From Bacillota bacterium (GTDB lineage Bacteria > Bacillota > Clostridia > Christensenellales > Borkfalkiaceae): 64,000 bases of DNA. The DNA lies in NCBI GenBank assembly GCA_019423125.1, contig JAHZBZ010000007.1, forward strand, positions 1 through 64,000, written 5' to 3'. The translations under genes and the position numbers were made by a program. This document shows positions 35,214 to 43,794 of this stretch, in pieces. The notes under the pieces are model-generated. The model ran no database searches. It was not told the DNA's origin and saw only the letters and a list, made by a program, of their open reading frames with translations. Each line of letters starts with the position of its first letter. Position 1 is the stretch's first letter.

Positions 35214-35239
35214 GACGCCGCACTCTCCCCTTTTTCGCA
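35214..35239 (-). promoter_or_regulatory. ECF-sigma-type promoter of the vWA-kinase-phosphatase operon
   Basis: TGCGAA (35234-35239), 16 bases, CGTC (35214-35217), then CAT and CGTGTAACGGG. The same TGCGAAAAA, CGTYCAT and CGTGTAASGGG blocks at the same spacing precede the sigma gene (40144-40169). The leader is about 135 bases. Confidence 0.75.
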
Positions 35240-35350
35240 CCGATGAGAAAAAAAAGACAAAATTTTTTCGCCCCGCGCGCCAAAGGCTTTCGCCTCGGCG
35301 CAAAATTCGCAAAACGGTATGCAAAAACTGCGCCGCATACGGTTTTCTGC

Positions 35351-35398
35351 GCAAAAAAACACGCGCCTGCGCAAAAAAATTTTGCGCAGGCGCGTGTT
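35351..35398 (-). terminator. 19-bp perfect hairpin with a minus-strand T-run
   Basis: 35358-35376 pairs exactly with 35380-35398 around AAA, and is followed on the minus strand by seven T residues. It stands behind the operon terminator at 35533 and insulates the ECF promoter from read-through. Confidence 0.8.
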
Positions 35399-35532
35399 CG
35401 GCTTGCCGCATACCCCCCTCTCCCACGCGAGAAATTCGCGCGGGAGAGGGTCTCGCCTTCTGAACGGAACGCATGCGGGCGGAACACTTCGCCTGCCGCG
35501 CAAACGCCGTGCGGGCGAAACGCATCGCCTGC

Positions 35533-35570
35533 AAAAAACCGCGCCCCCGTGCGAAAGCACGGGGGCGCGG
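35533..35570 (-). terminator. Terminator of the sigma-to-TrkA/RyR operon
   Basis: A perfect 14-bp stem CCGCGCCCCCGTGC with loop GAAA, followed on the minus strand by six T residues, 15 bases after the stop. Confidence 0.92.
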
Positions 35571-35585
35571 AAAAGTCTTTTTCGG

Positions 35586-38174
35586 TCAGGGCATGTCCTT
35601 GTCGCCAGTCAGGATGCCGCAGAGGATGCTGACGAGGTCGGAGACCGCAAAGGAAAAGGCGTTTTCCCGCTTGCTGAATTCGTAGCTGCACAAGCCCTGG
35701 TGCTCCTTCGCGAGGCGGCGCATCTCCTTTTCATGCGTGTCCGACGCGTCGTAATTGCCGTACGTCCAGCCCGATGCCATGTAAAAGCGGCACCAGCGCG
35801 TCTTTTCCAGGCCGATCATGCGGCGGCGGACAAAGGCGTCCGCCTCGTCGGGCGTCTTGTCGGCGTACAGTCTGCGGAAGGCGATGCTGAAATTGACGGA
35901 AAACAAAAGCGCGGAGTAATTGGACTCGCGCAGAAACGCCTCGCATTTGAGCCATTCCCGCTCCACCTTTCCCCGTTCCGGCGCGTTGGCGGCGAGCGCG
36001 CGCTTGTCCTCGTTCATCTGCTTGGAGGCGCGCCGCATCTTGCCCGAAGCGCCCTTTTCCGACTGCACCGTCTCCGCCAGGAGCGCCGAACGCTCGAGAT
36101 CCCGCACCGCCACCAGCGGAGAATCGCTCTTTTTCAAAGCCGCGGAATTCGCCGAATAGCTGTAGTGATAGAACGCGCACTCATACTCGTCGATCAGGCG
36201 CGCATGGCTGTACAGCGCGTCGCGCTTGCCGAAGGGGATCACGAACAGGCTTCCGCCGTGACGGCGGCGCAGATATTCCGCTTCCTCCGCGCTCCAGTTG
36301 AGGCGGGAGTAGTTCTTCTCGTCGCGGATGTGCACATACAGCACCTGCGGGCGCACCCTGCCCTGCCCCCGCGCCTCTTCGCCCGCATAGAGCTCGTGCT
36401 TGTAGTCGTCGATGATCGCGTTCGCGAGGCGGATGTTCGCCTCGTCGTCGCCCAGACAGACGAGGAAAGCGCGCACCTGTCTCTTTCCGATGATGTTCTT
36501 GTCCAGCATGCCCATGAAGGCGTCGTCGAAGCAGGAAGTCCGATGGAAACAGACGAAGGGAAAGCCCATCTTTCTGTCCAGCTTTGCAAAGGGCGTTTCC
36601 GTGCCCTTTTCCATCGCGCGGTGCGCCGTGCCCGGCGTGAGATTATCGGTGAGCTCGTCCGGTCCGGCCGGCTCGATGCTCTCGCAGTTGCGGCAGTGAT
36701 AGAGCGGGTGCATATAGGAGAAGATCCCCGAGCGCTCCTCCACCGCACGGTCGTAGACGTCCGCGACAAAGCGCGAGGGGATGCCGTTTTCGTCGACGTA
36801 TGCCGTCTGCACGAACAGCGTGTTCATCGCCAGCTGCGCCGTCTTGCCGAAGCCGAGCACGAAGACGCGGTATTCCGCCCCGCCGTCCGCGCGCGAATCG
36901 GCGCAGAAAGTACTGTCCGCCCACCCGACCTGCCTGTCCGCATCCGCCGCGCGGAAAGCGCGCCTGCGCAGGATGGCGAGATCGTGCGCGGCGAGAAGCG
37001 CCTCGTTGAAGATGTGCAGGACAAAGTCCTCGCTCAGCCTGTCCGCGAGCTCCTTTTCCGAGAGCCCGCCCAGCCGCTTTTCGCGCTCGCCGCCGCTCAG
37101 CTTTCCGAGCACCTCTTCCACTCCGTCGCGGACGCGCACCGCAAGTTCGCGCTTGTAGAACTCGTAGTTGATCTCTTCGTCGGTCAGGATGTAGTAATGC
37201 ACGACGGTGCGGACCATCTTCTCTTTCTTGCCCTTTTCGGGCTTTTTGCGCTTTTTACGTTTTTTGCCCTTTTCGGGCACATCCGCGGCAGAGTCGTCCG
37301 CGGCCTTCGGCCGCTGCGCGACGTGCGCATCGCTCCAGAGCTTTGCGCCGTCGCGCAGAGAAGCGGAGATGTCGTCGAACACGAAATCGCTGTTCTTCGC
37401 CTCGGCGCCCGTCAGCGCGTCGTTCTGCCTGAGTGCGAACACGCAGACGCGGCGGGAAAAGACGGTTGCCTCCGCGTTGCAGTTCTTTTTCAGCTTCAGG
37501 CGGCGCACGAGGGACTTCTCCCTCTGCTTGTTCTTGCACTTGAGAAAGGACAGATAGAGATACCCCTGTCCCATGATCGCGCGATGCAGTTCGTTCCTGC
37601 GGTCGTACGCCTCCAGTTCATTGCCCGCAAAGAGGATGAGGCATTTCTTCTTTCCCCCTCTTCCTTCGCGGTAGGCGCGCGAGATGTCCCTTGCGAGCAG
37701 GAGCGCATCCTCGGAGACGGCGGTGAAGACATACACGTCGCGCAAAAATCCGAGCCACGCACCCAATTTGTAGAACCAATAGACGATCGAGCTATACAGC
37801 TCATAGCTGACGTGGGCGGTGATCACGCTGAGTGCGACCAGCCCGACGAGGAGCACGACGCCGTAGTAAGCCGAGGCGAGGAAGGGCGAAATGGTTTCGA
37901 ACGCATCGGCACTCTCGAAGGTGAAACCGCCGATCGCCGCATACAGCGCGTGCAGAACTTCCGCAGGGCTCGTCGCCTCGTTCGCCTTCCATGCCACGAA
38001 GAAACGGACCGCCGTGCTGAGCAGGAGCGCGAGCGCGATGATCAGGACGTCCGCCAGATACCTGCGGTGCAACATTGCCCTGCGCAACAGAAAATATCCC
38101 CACATGAACAGGGCATAGGCGATCAGGACGCACAGGGGCGCCGCAATGTATGGCGAAACTGTCCAAAAATCCAT
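35586..38174 (-). CDS. Membrane protein with TrkA-N-like and RyR-like domains
   Basis: The protein has 862 residues. Three or four N-terminal membrane helices fall within the first 125 residues (APLCVLIAYALFMWGYFLL, LIIALALLLSTAVRFF, YYGVVLLVGLVALSVI). A nucleotide-binding-like segment begins VYVFTAVSEDALLLARDI, then a Lys-rich linker, then a Rossmann turn FVLGFGKTAQLAMNTL of TrkA-N type. Near the C-terminus RWCRFYMASGWTYGNYD resembles the RyR repeat core. TrkA-N domains bind NAD or nucleotides, and RyR domains in bacteria have been proposed as ligand sensors in conflict systems. I infer a membrane sensor. It is the last gene of the sigma operon. Confidence 0.72.
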   Translation of the reverse strand: MDFWTVSPYIAAPLCVLIAYALFMWGYFLLRRAMLHRRYLADVLIIALALLLSTAVRFFVAWKANEATSPAEVLHALYAAIGGFTFESADAFETISPFLASAYYGVVLLVGLVALSVITAHVSYELYSSIVYWFYKLGAWLGFLRDVYVFTAVSEDALLLARDISRAYREGRGGKKKCLILFAGNELEAYDRRNELHRAIMGQGYLYLSFLKCKNKQREKSLVRRLKLKKNCNAEATVFSRRVCVFALRQNDALTGAEAKNSDFVFDDISASLRDGAKLWSDAHVAQRPKAADDSAADVPEKGKKRKKRKKPEKGKKEKMVRTVVHYYILTDEEINYEFYKRELAVRVRDGVEEVLGKLSGGEREKRLGGLSEKELADRLSEDFVLHIFNEALLAAHDLAILRRRAFRAADADRQVGWADSTFCADSRADGGAEYRVFVLGFGKTAQLAMNTLFVQTAYVDENGIPSRFVADVYDRAVEERSGIFSYMHPLYHCRNCESIEPAGPDELTDNLTPGTAHRAMEKGTETPFAKLDRKMGFPFVCFHRTSCFDDAFMGMLDKNIIGKRQVRAFLVCLGDDEANIRLANAIIDDYKHELYAGEEARGQGRVRPQVLYVHIRDEKNYSRLNWSAEEAEYLRRRHGGSLFVIPFGKRDALYSHARLIDEYECAFYHYSYSANSAALKKSDSPLVAVRDLERSALLAETVQSEKGASGKMRRASKQMNEDKRALAANAPERGKVEREWLKCEAFLRESNYSALLFSVNFSIAFRRLYADKTPDEADAFVRRRMIGLEKTRWCRFYMASGWTYGNYDASDTHEKEMRRLAKEHQGLCSYEFSKRENAFSFAVSDLVSILCGILTGDKDMP

Positions 38175-38196
38175 TTTTCCTCCTTAAGTGAAAGGC

Positions 38197-38508
38197 TCAC
38201 TTCTCCCGCGCGGGAAGGATCTCAAAGCCCAGCTTCATGAGCACTTTGACCGTCTCCTGCGAGGTGCGGCGGTCATATTCCTTCTCGCTCTCGGGCAGCT
38301 GCGCGTACGGGACGAGCGAAGGGTGCGTCTTCTTTTCCCGATCGAGAACGGGACCGTAACGCCACCCCTCGTCCATCCTGCCGCGCGCCCAGATGTCATG
38401 CGTGTTTTCCGCGAGGCGCTCGCAGAGCGCCTCGATCTCCGCGCCAAGCTTTACGTCCGAAGTGTCGACAGGCGCGGGCGTGTATTGCTTTTCCATACCC
38501 TTCCGCAT
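38197..38508 (-). CDS. Stand-alone RyR-domain protein
   Basis: A protein of 103 residues (99 if the ATG at 38496 is used; neither start has a strong ribosome site). Almost the whole chain is one RyR domain: YTPAPVDTSDVKL, LAENTHDIWARGR, EGWRYGP, HPSLVPYAQLPESEKEYDRRTS and TVKVLMKLGFEI all fit the repeat first known from the ryanodine receptor. In bacteria these domains are proposed to bind a small ligand, perhaps a nucleotide. It lies between the YbjN-like gene and the membrane TrkA/RyR gene, so sensor and membrane partner are adjacent. Confidence 0.88.
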   Translation of the reverse strand: MRKGMEKQYTPAPVDTSDVKLGAEIEALCERLAENTHDIWARGRMDEGWRYGPVLDREKKTHPSLVPYAQLPESEKEYDRRTSQETVKVLMKLGFEILPAREK

Positions 38509-38516
38509 TCTTTTTC

Positions 38517-38990
38517 TCAGTCTTTGATCTTGGCGAGGAAGTCGTCAAAGGAGAGCGCGCCGAGCGCGTACAGCGCGACGGAGTCATTGTAGCGGTCCAC
38601 CGTCAGGCAGGCGCACATCAGAAGATCGGTGAACACCTCCGCACCGAGGATACTGCCGCGGAAAGAGGTGGTCAGGCGGAACACGAGCTCGCCGTCGCTC
38701 TCGTCGAAGTCAAAGCAGCCGCGCACGATCTTGTAGTTCATCGCGCAGATCAGCCGCGCCGCCTCCGCCCGCTTCCCCTCGGGGATGGACACGAGCGGGG
38801 AACGCAGATAGAAGATCTGCCTCTGCTCGTCGATGCGTATGAAGATCTCGACGGGCAGGTCGTCCCCTTTTGCGGCCGTGTGCACGCTGAGCGCGTCCTC
38901 GTCCGCCTCGTATTTCCATCCGTCTGCGTCCATCGCGCGGCAGAGCGCGTCGAACACCGCCTTTGCACTCGTTTTCAGTTCATCAGACAT
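38517..38990 (-). CDS. YbjN-domain protein
   Basis: The protein has 157 residues with the YbjN fold pattern: an N-terminal helix, paired strands (WKYEADEDALSVHTAA, LPVEIFIRID, QIFYLRSPL), then PEGKRAEAARLICAMNYKIVRGCFDFDESDGELVFR. The fold resembles type III secretion chaperones and often binds other proteins. Function is unknown; in this operon it is likely a chaperone or adaptor. GGGAGGAAAAG precedes the ATG, eight bases separate it from the RyR gene. Confidence 0.75.
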   Translation of the reverse strand: MSDELKTSAKAVFDALCRAMDADGWKYEADEDALSVHTAAKGDDLPVEIFIRIDEQRQIFYLRSPLVSIPEGKRAEAARLICAMNYKIVRGCFDFDESDGELVFRLTTSFRGSILGAEVFTDLLMCACLTVDRYNDSVALYALGALSFDDFLAKIKD

Positions 38991-39032
38991 TTTGCTTTTC
39001 CTCCCGGTTTTTTTTCTTTATTTCGACGCACG

Positions 39033-39239
39033 TCAGCCGAGCGCGTCCGCGCCGCCGTCCCCGTCCGATACTCCGTCGCGGAGGGCGTCGTAGGCGTCCT
39101 GCAATTCTGCGAGGCGGCGCCTGCATTCCGAACACGTCATCAGATGTGCGTTGATCTTTTTTGCCTCTTCGAGCTCGGCCTGCGTGCCGCGGCTCATCGA
39201 AACGAATGCGAGCATCTGCTCGCGCGTGAGATGTTCCAT
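39033..39239 (-). CDS. Small zinc-finger protein, probable anti-sigma factor
   Basis: The protein has 68 residues. The zinc-binding pattern His-x3-Cys-x2-Cys (HLMTCSEC) follows an N-terminal helix and leads into a second helix, as in the zf-HC2 part of anti-sigma factors. There is no membrane helix, so it would be a soluble, redox- or zinc-responsive type. It lies 17 bases after the sigma gene with AAAAGGAG before its ATG, the usual sigma/anti-sigma order. Confidence 0.72.
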   Translation of the reverse strand: MEHLTREQMLAFVSMSRGTQAELEEAKKINAHLMTCSECRRRLAELQDAYDALRDGVSDGDGGADALG

Positions 39240-39256
39240 ACTTTCTCCTTTTTTGC

Positions 39257-40099
39257 TCAGTCTTTGCCGAAGATCCTGCGCGCCCGTTCGTTGACGCGGC
39301 CGACCCAGTCGCTCACCGACGCCTTTCCCCCCTTCTTCATGAAGAAGGCGCCGAGCGGAAGCTCGCCGTATTCGCGGTTGCAGATCCTGCGCGAAAGCCC
39401 TTCGCGCACGCCGCGCTCCGCTTCCTCCGTGACCTTCAGCCACGAAAGCCCGCGCGAGCGCGCCAGCAAGTCTTCGTACATCGTTGAGAGGGTCATCTGC
39501 GCGTATCGCTCGGCGATCAGCCCCGCCGCGAGGTGCTTTTTTTCGCCGTCCGCGATCACGCACAGCGAATGCGCGAACCACGCGAGGCGTATGTGCACCG
39601 AAAAGTCTTCCGAAAGCATGCGGCACAGGATGCGCGCCAGCCGCTCTTCGCGCTCTTCGCGCTCCTCGCGTTCCTCCGCCTCCGAAGTCGGGGCGGCGAT
39701 GCTCTCGAGAAGGTCCTGCTCCCCGTCTTCGTCCTCTTCCTGCCTCGCCTTCGGCGAGACGAGGTGCGCCTCGCGGCGGGAGAGGGTGCGGACGTAGTCG
39801 CGCACGCAGTTGTTGGAGACCGCCGAAAGCCATTTGGTGAAGCCGAAAGGATCGGTGTTGACGCCCTCGTCCGTGAAGAGGATGCGGTAGGCGTGCGTCC
39901 AGACCTTGATATAGATGTCGTGCAGGATGTCCTCCTCCAGTCCCTTCCCGTACAGGCAGGGCGTAGAGCGGCACTTACCGCGCACGGAGAGGAAGACGGT
40001 CTTGCGCAGGAGCGCGTATAAAAAGCCGTCCCGCGCGCCGCTTTGGCCCGTGAGTTCTGCCACCACGCTCTCTACGTCTTGTACGGTGATCGTGTACAT
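39257..40099 (-). CDS. ECF-like RNA polymerase sigma factor
   Basis: The protein has 280 residues. Region 2 is clear: LEEDILHDIYIKVWTHAYRILF followed by FTKWLSAVSNNCVRDYVRTLSRRE. A very acidic linker (EEDEDGEQ, EEREEREEREER) follows, then a helical region in the place of region 4 and a basic tail, making it longer than ordinary ECF factors. It probably reads its own promoter at 40144-40169 and the matching one at 35214-35239. First gene of an operon with a probable anti-sigma, YbjN, RyR and TrkA/RyR genes. Confidence 0.83.
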   Translation of the reverse strand: MYTITVQDVESVVAELTGQSGARDGFLYALLRKTVFLSVRGKCRSTPCLYGKGLEEDILHDIYIKVWTHAYRILFTDEGVNTDPFGFTKWLSAVSNNCVRDYVRTLSRREAHLVSPKARQEEDEDGEQDLLESIAAPTSEAEEREEREEREERLARILCRMLSEDFSVHIRLAWFAHSLCVIADGEKKHLAAGLIAERYAQMTLSTMYEDLLARSRGLSWLKVTEEAERGVREGLSRRICNREYGELPLGAFFMKKGGKASVSDWVGRVNERARRIFGKD

Positions 40100-40143
40100 C
40101 TTGCGCCTCTCTGCCTCCCCTGCGACCCCCTTACACGTTCATG

Positions 40144-40169
40144 AACGTCCGCGGCGGGCATTTTTCGCA
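40144..40169 (-). promoter_or_regulatory. ECF-sigma-type promoter of the sigma operon
   Basis: TGCGAA (40164-40169), 16 bases, CGTT (40144-40147), then CAT and CGTGTAAGGGG. It matches the vWA operon promoter block by block, with no sigma-A boxes, which points to autoregulation. It lies between the AAA+ gene stop and the sigma gene. Confidence 0.75.
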
Positions 40170-40187
40170 GGAGAAAGGTCCTTTTTT

Positions 40188-43100
40188 TTAGATATTTTTC
40201 TGCCGCGCTTCAAAAAACGCTGCAAGCTCGGCATGCGTCAGGCTGTTCTTTTTCAGAAGTTCTTCTGCCAGCGCCTCGACCGCGTCGCGGTTTTCCCGCA
40301 CGAGCAAAGCGGCGCGCTCCGCCTGTGCGCGAAGGAGGGAGCGGATGCGCGAGCGCACTTCCTCCGTCTCCTCTTCGGCGGAGAGCACGAGAAGATCCCC
40401 GTCTTCCGCCATGCCGAGGCGGCAGACGATGGCGCGCGCAAGCTCGCTTGCGCGTTCGAGATCGCCCGAAGCGCCCGTCGTTACGCCCTCATCGCCGTAG
40501 AACTCCCCTTCCGCCGCCCTGCCCGCAAGCGAGCAACAGATGCGGTCGCAAAGCTCCTGCCGCGTATAGCCGAAGCGGCCGTCCTCCGTCTTCCTCTGCA
40601 TATAGCCGCCGAAATCGCCGCGGGAGATGTTGGTCAGGTATTCGGGCACCTCCCCGCACAGCCAGCTGACGACAGCGTGCCCCGCCTCGTGCAGGGAGGT
40701 CTTGCGCATCACTTCCTCGCTCCACTCCCGCTCTTTGCCGTACCGCTCCGCGTCCAGCGCGAGGGTGAGGTCGCGGTCGGTGAGCCGCTTGCCCTTCCGC
40801 TTGCGCAGGGCGTATTGGATGACGCGCTCGAGATCTGCGGGGCTTCGGCCGATGCTGCGCGCCGCAAGGCTGTCCAACGTCTCCTCGCGGATGCCGCGGA
40901 TGCCATGTTTTTTGAGATAATATTGCAAAAACTGCCGCCGCTCCTCCGTGTTCGGGAGCTCGATCTTGACACTCCTGTCAAAGCGGCGAACAAAAGCGGG
41001 GTCGAGCACGCGCTGTCCGCCGCCCTGTGCGTCGATGTCGTAATTGGTCGCGGCGAGAAGGAATACGGGCCGCTTTTCATCGAAGGCGAAGCCGTCCAGC
41101 TCGGAGAGGAATGTGTTTTGCAGTTCCTCCGCGGCGTGCACGCTCTCGCCGCCCGTGCGCATCCTGCCGATCGCGTCGATCTCGTCCACAAAGAGCACCG
41201 TCGGCGCGTATTTGCGCGCGATGCGGAACACTTCCCGCACCGCGCCCGGCCCTTCGCCGACCATGCTTTTGAAAAATTCCGTCGCGTTTTTCTGGATGAA
41301 CGTGACGCCCGATTCCCCCGCGACCGCGCGGGCGAGAAGGGTCTTGCCCGTGCCCGGCGCGCCGTAGAGCAGTACGCCGCGCGGGGCGCGCGTGCCGCGC
41401 CTGAGATCGCCGCGCGGGTCCTTTAAGTAGTCGATAAAGCCGCGCAGCGCCTCTTTTGCCTCCGCCGCGCCGATGACGTCCGAAAAATGCACGTCGGGGC
41501 GCAGGTTTTCCGCGAGGATGTGCGCGCTGTCCTCCGCTGAGACGTTGCGGCGCAGGCACAGCGACGCGAGGCGGATCTCGGCGCTCTTTCCGTCCTCCGA
41601 AAAGATCTGCGCCGCGTTGTAGGCGAGCAGACGGTGCGAGCGCATCAGCTTTTCCGCCTGCATGCAGATGCGCGCGGAGGCACAGCATGCGCCGAGCGCG
41701 CGGATGATCTCCTGCGGCGCGGACGGGTCAAAGGGCACCGTGCCCAGCGCGCCCGCGCGCAGATAGGAGCGGTAGAAGTCCTCGCCCGCCGCACGGCGGT
41801 CGAGAATGTACAGCGGCAGGTCCTCGTGGTATTCGCGCGCATAGCGGAAGAGTTCGTTGCCGTCCGAGAGCAGGTCCTCGGGATCGCTGGGGGAATACCC
41901 CCTGTCGCGGCGGTTGCACAGCGGGTCCGCCACGACGATGTCGGCGCCGCCGCGCAGAAGAGCTTTCGCGCGCGCAAGATCGGAGGTGCGCACGAGACGG
42001 AAGGAGTCCTCCCCTTCGGGAAGTTCGACCGCGTCGGCGCAGAACAGGAGCACGCGCAGGCGCTTGTCCTGTTCGAACAGCGCGCGTGCCTCTTTTGCCG
42101 CGTCCGAAAGGTCGAGGGAGATGCGCACCCGCCTGAGCGTGTCGTAAAGCTCCTCGCGGCCGCTGCTGCCGATTTGGCGGAGCATTTCGAGGACCTCGTC
42201 GTTGACCAGCGAGCGCGCCTTGCCCTTGAGCGTGCGCGCGTCCGCGCTCCCGCCCGCAGAAAAGAGCACCGCCGCCGCAAGTTCGTCCGAGCACTCCACT
42301 TCCAAACCTACGCGCGAGGAGAGGTTTTCCACCGCCTCGTCCATCGTCTGACGTATGATGCGGCAAAGCGCGGCGGCGTCGAGGTAGTTGAACAGGATGA
42401 TGGAGCCCTCCGCGAGGCGGGAGAGAATGGGCGTGGGAAAGAAGGGACGCTTGTTCGCAGGGTTGATGTCCGTGCGCAGGGCGTTGACGATCATTTCGGT
42501 CGTGACGTCCGCAAAATACCGCTTGCCCGTGTCCTCGTACAGGTTGCGTCCCGCGTTGGTCGTCAGGATGATGACGGTGTCTTTGAAGGAGATCTCCTCG
42601 TCGTAATGGAAATCGCGGCAGCGGCCGCCTTCGAGGATCTGCAAAAAGAGCTGGATGATGAGCGGGTGCGCCTTTTCGATCTCGTCGAACAAGAGGACGC
42701 ACTTGGGGTTGCTCTTGACGAAAGAGGTCACGATGCCGGGCTTGGACTCCTTATAAGAGCGGTTGACGCCGTGGAAGGAGGCGAGCGAGATCTCGTCGTC
42801 GGAGTATGCGCTCATGTCCAGCCGCAGGAAGGGGCGGCGCAGCGCCGCCGCGGCAGTCTCGGCGAGGAAGGTCTTGCCCACGCCCGGAGGCCCCGCAAAC
42901 AGGCACACCGCACGCGGGCGGGAACGCGCGCCTTTCGGGCGCACGTCCGCTTCCATGTTGAAGACGGCGGAAACAAAGGCGTCGATCGCGTGGTCCTGCC
43001 CCGCGATCTTTTCGTGCAGTGCCGTCCTGAGCTTTTTCAGCCGCGCGGCGAGCTGCGCGAACGGCGAGGGCGTTTCCGCCGCAGGCGCACCCTCCGCTTT

Positions 43101-43592
43101 CTTTTCGCCTTCCGCGGGCGACTGCTGCGTCCCCTCTCCGCGTTCGGAGGAAGGACTGTCCGCGCCGCTCTCTCCGTCCACGTCTTCGGACGCTTCGTCC
43201 TCTTCGTCCTCTTCGTCCTCTGCCTCCTCTACGTCCCTATCCTCGTAAAAGCCGACTTCAGGTTCTTCGTCTTCGCCGTCATAAGAGACGGGTTCCTCGT
43301 CCGACAGCTCTTCCGCGCTGTGCACGAGCACGATCGCGACGCCGCGCAGGGATTCCTCGTTGAGTTTTTCCATCAGGAAACAGACGAACATCTCGCGAAG
43401 GGTGTCCGCCTGCATCGGCTCCGTCATCGTGACGGTACAGAAGATCGCAAAGGCGTTGTAGCGCAGGGTAACGTCCTGCATCTCCTCGTCCAGCCGCTTC
43501 GCGACCCATGCGACGGGATCGCCGTCATATTGAAGTTTGTGCGCAAGAAGCCAGTCTGTGTTGAACAAGATGTCTGCTTTTTCCGTGTACAT
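40188..43592 (-). CDS. Clp-type AAA+ / receiver-like / FtsH-M41 fusion protease
   Basis: The protein has 1134 residues and no membrane helix. Residues 1-95 are an unknown domain; 96-178 are an acidic linker. AAA+ module 1 (Clp type) has Walker A GPPGVGKT at 234-241, Walker B LLFDEIEKAH near 300-309, and TTNAG. Residues 511-640 look like a receiver domain (LRVLLFCADAV, ADIVVADPL, LPLYILD, AGALGTVPF) lacking the usual Lys. AAA+ module 2 (FtsH type) has GAPGTGKT at 744-751, VLFVDEID and LDPAFVRRFDR. The M41 protease site is HEAGH at 968-972 with Asp1044 in GASGDLERA as third zinc ligand. It should unfold and degrade proteins in the cytoplasm. The start at 43592 follows a sigma-A promoter. Confidence 0.87.
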   Translation of the reverse strand: MYTEKADILFNTDWLLAHKLQYDGDPVAWVAKRLDEEMQDVTLRYNAFAIFCTVTMTEPMQADTLREMFVCFLMEKLNEESLRGVAIVLVHSAEELSDEEPVSYDGEDEEPEVGFYEDRDVEEAEDEEDEEDEASEDVDGESGADSPSSERGEGTQQSPAEGEKKAEGAPAAETPSPFAQLAARLKKLRTALHEKIAGQDHAIDAFVSAVFNMEADVRPKGARSRPRAVCLFAGPPGVGKTFLAETAAAALRRPFLRLDMSAYSDDEISLASFHGVNRSYKESKPGIVTSFVKSNPKCVLLFDEIEKAHPLIIQLFLQILEGGRCRDFHYDEEISFKDTVIILTTNAGRNLYEDTGKRYFADVTTEMIVNALRTDINPANKRPFFPTPILSRLAEGSIILFNYLDAAALCRIIRQTMDEAVENLSSRVGLEVECSDELAAAVLFSAGGSADARTLKGKARSLVNDEVLEMLRQIGSSGREELYDTLRRVRISLDLSDAAKEARALFEQDKRLRVLLFCADAVELPEGEDSFRLVRTSDLARAKALLRGGADIVVADPLCNRRDRGYSPSDPEDLLSDGNELFRYAREYHEDLPLYILDRRAAGEDFYRSYLRAGALGTVPFDPSAPQEIIRALGACCASARICMQAEKLMRSHRLLAYNAAQIFSEDGKSAEIRLASLCLRRNVSAEDSAHILAENLRPDVHFSDVIGAAEAKEALRGFIDYLKDPRGDLRRGTRAPRGVLLYGAPGTGKTLLARAVAGESGVTFIQKNATEFFKSMVGEGPGAVREVFRIARKYAPTVLFVDEIDAIGRMRTGGESVHAAEELQNTFLSELDGFAFDEKRPVFLLAATNYDIDAQGGGQRVLDPAFVRRFDRSVKIELPNTEERRQFLQYYLKKHGIRGIREETLDSLAARSIGRSPADLERVIQYALRKRKGKRLTDRDLTLALDAERYGKEREWSEEVMRKTSLHEAGHAVVSWLCGEVPEYLTNISRGDFGGYMQRKTEDGRFGYTRQELCDRICCSLAGRAAEGEFYGDEGVTTGASGDLERASELARAIVCRLGMAEDGDLLVLSAEEETEEVRSRIRSLLRAQAERAALLVRENRDAVEALAEELLKKNSLTHAELAAFFEARQKNI

Positions 43593-43627
43593 GTTTCCCG
43601 CCCTCTCGAATTTTGTCGATTTACTAT

Positions 43628-43656
43628 ATTTTATCATGCATAATATTTCAAGTCAA
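43628..43656 (-). promoter_or_regulatory. Sigma-A promoter of the AAA+/M41 gene
   Basis: TTGACT, 17 bases, TAAAAT on the minus strand, 36 bases before the ATG. This gene thus has a housekeeping promoter, unlike the two ECF-driven operons. Confidence 0.75.
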
Positions 43657-43794
43657 GAGTTGCCCGCTTTTTTGCCGCAGACAAAATATGTCGGAAAGAC
43701 GGCCCCTCTCTTTGCGCATGGGCCCGCCTGCGGATTTTTGCCCTGTCCCGCCCCTTCCTATTATATATATTATATATATGGAAAGTGCGAACGC

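Noticed and set aside
35319..38240. 973-codon plus-strand open frame
   Set aside because: Antisense to the TrkA/RyR gene and crossing its terminator; no ribosome site or family motif.
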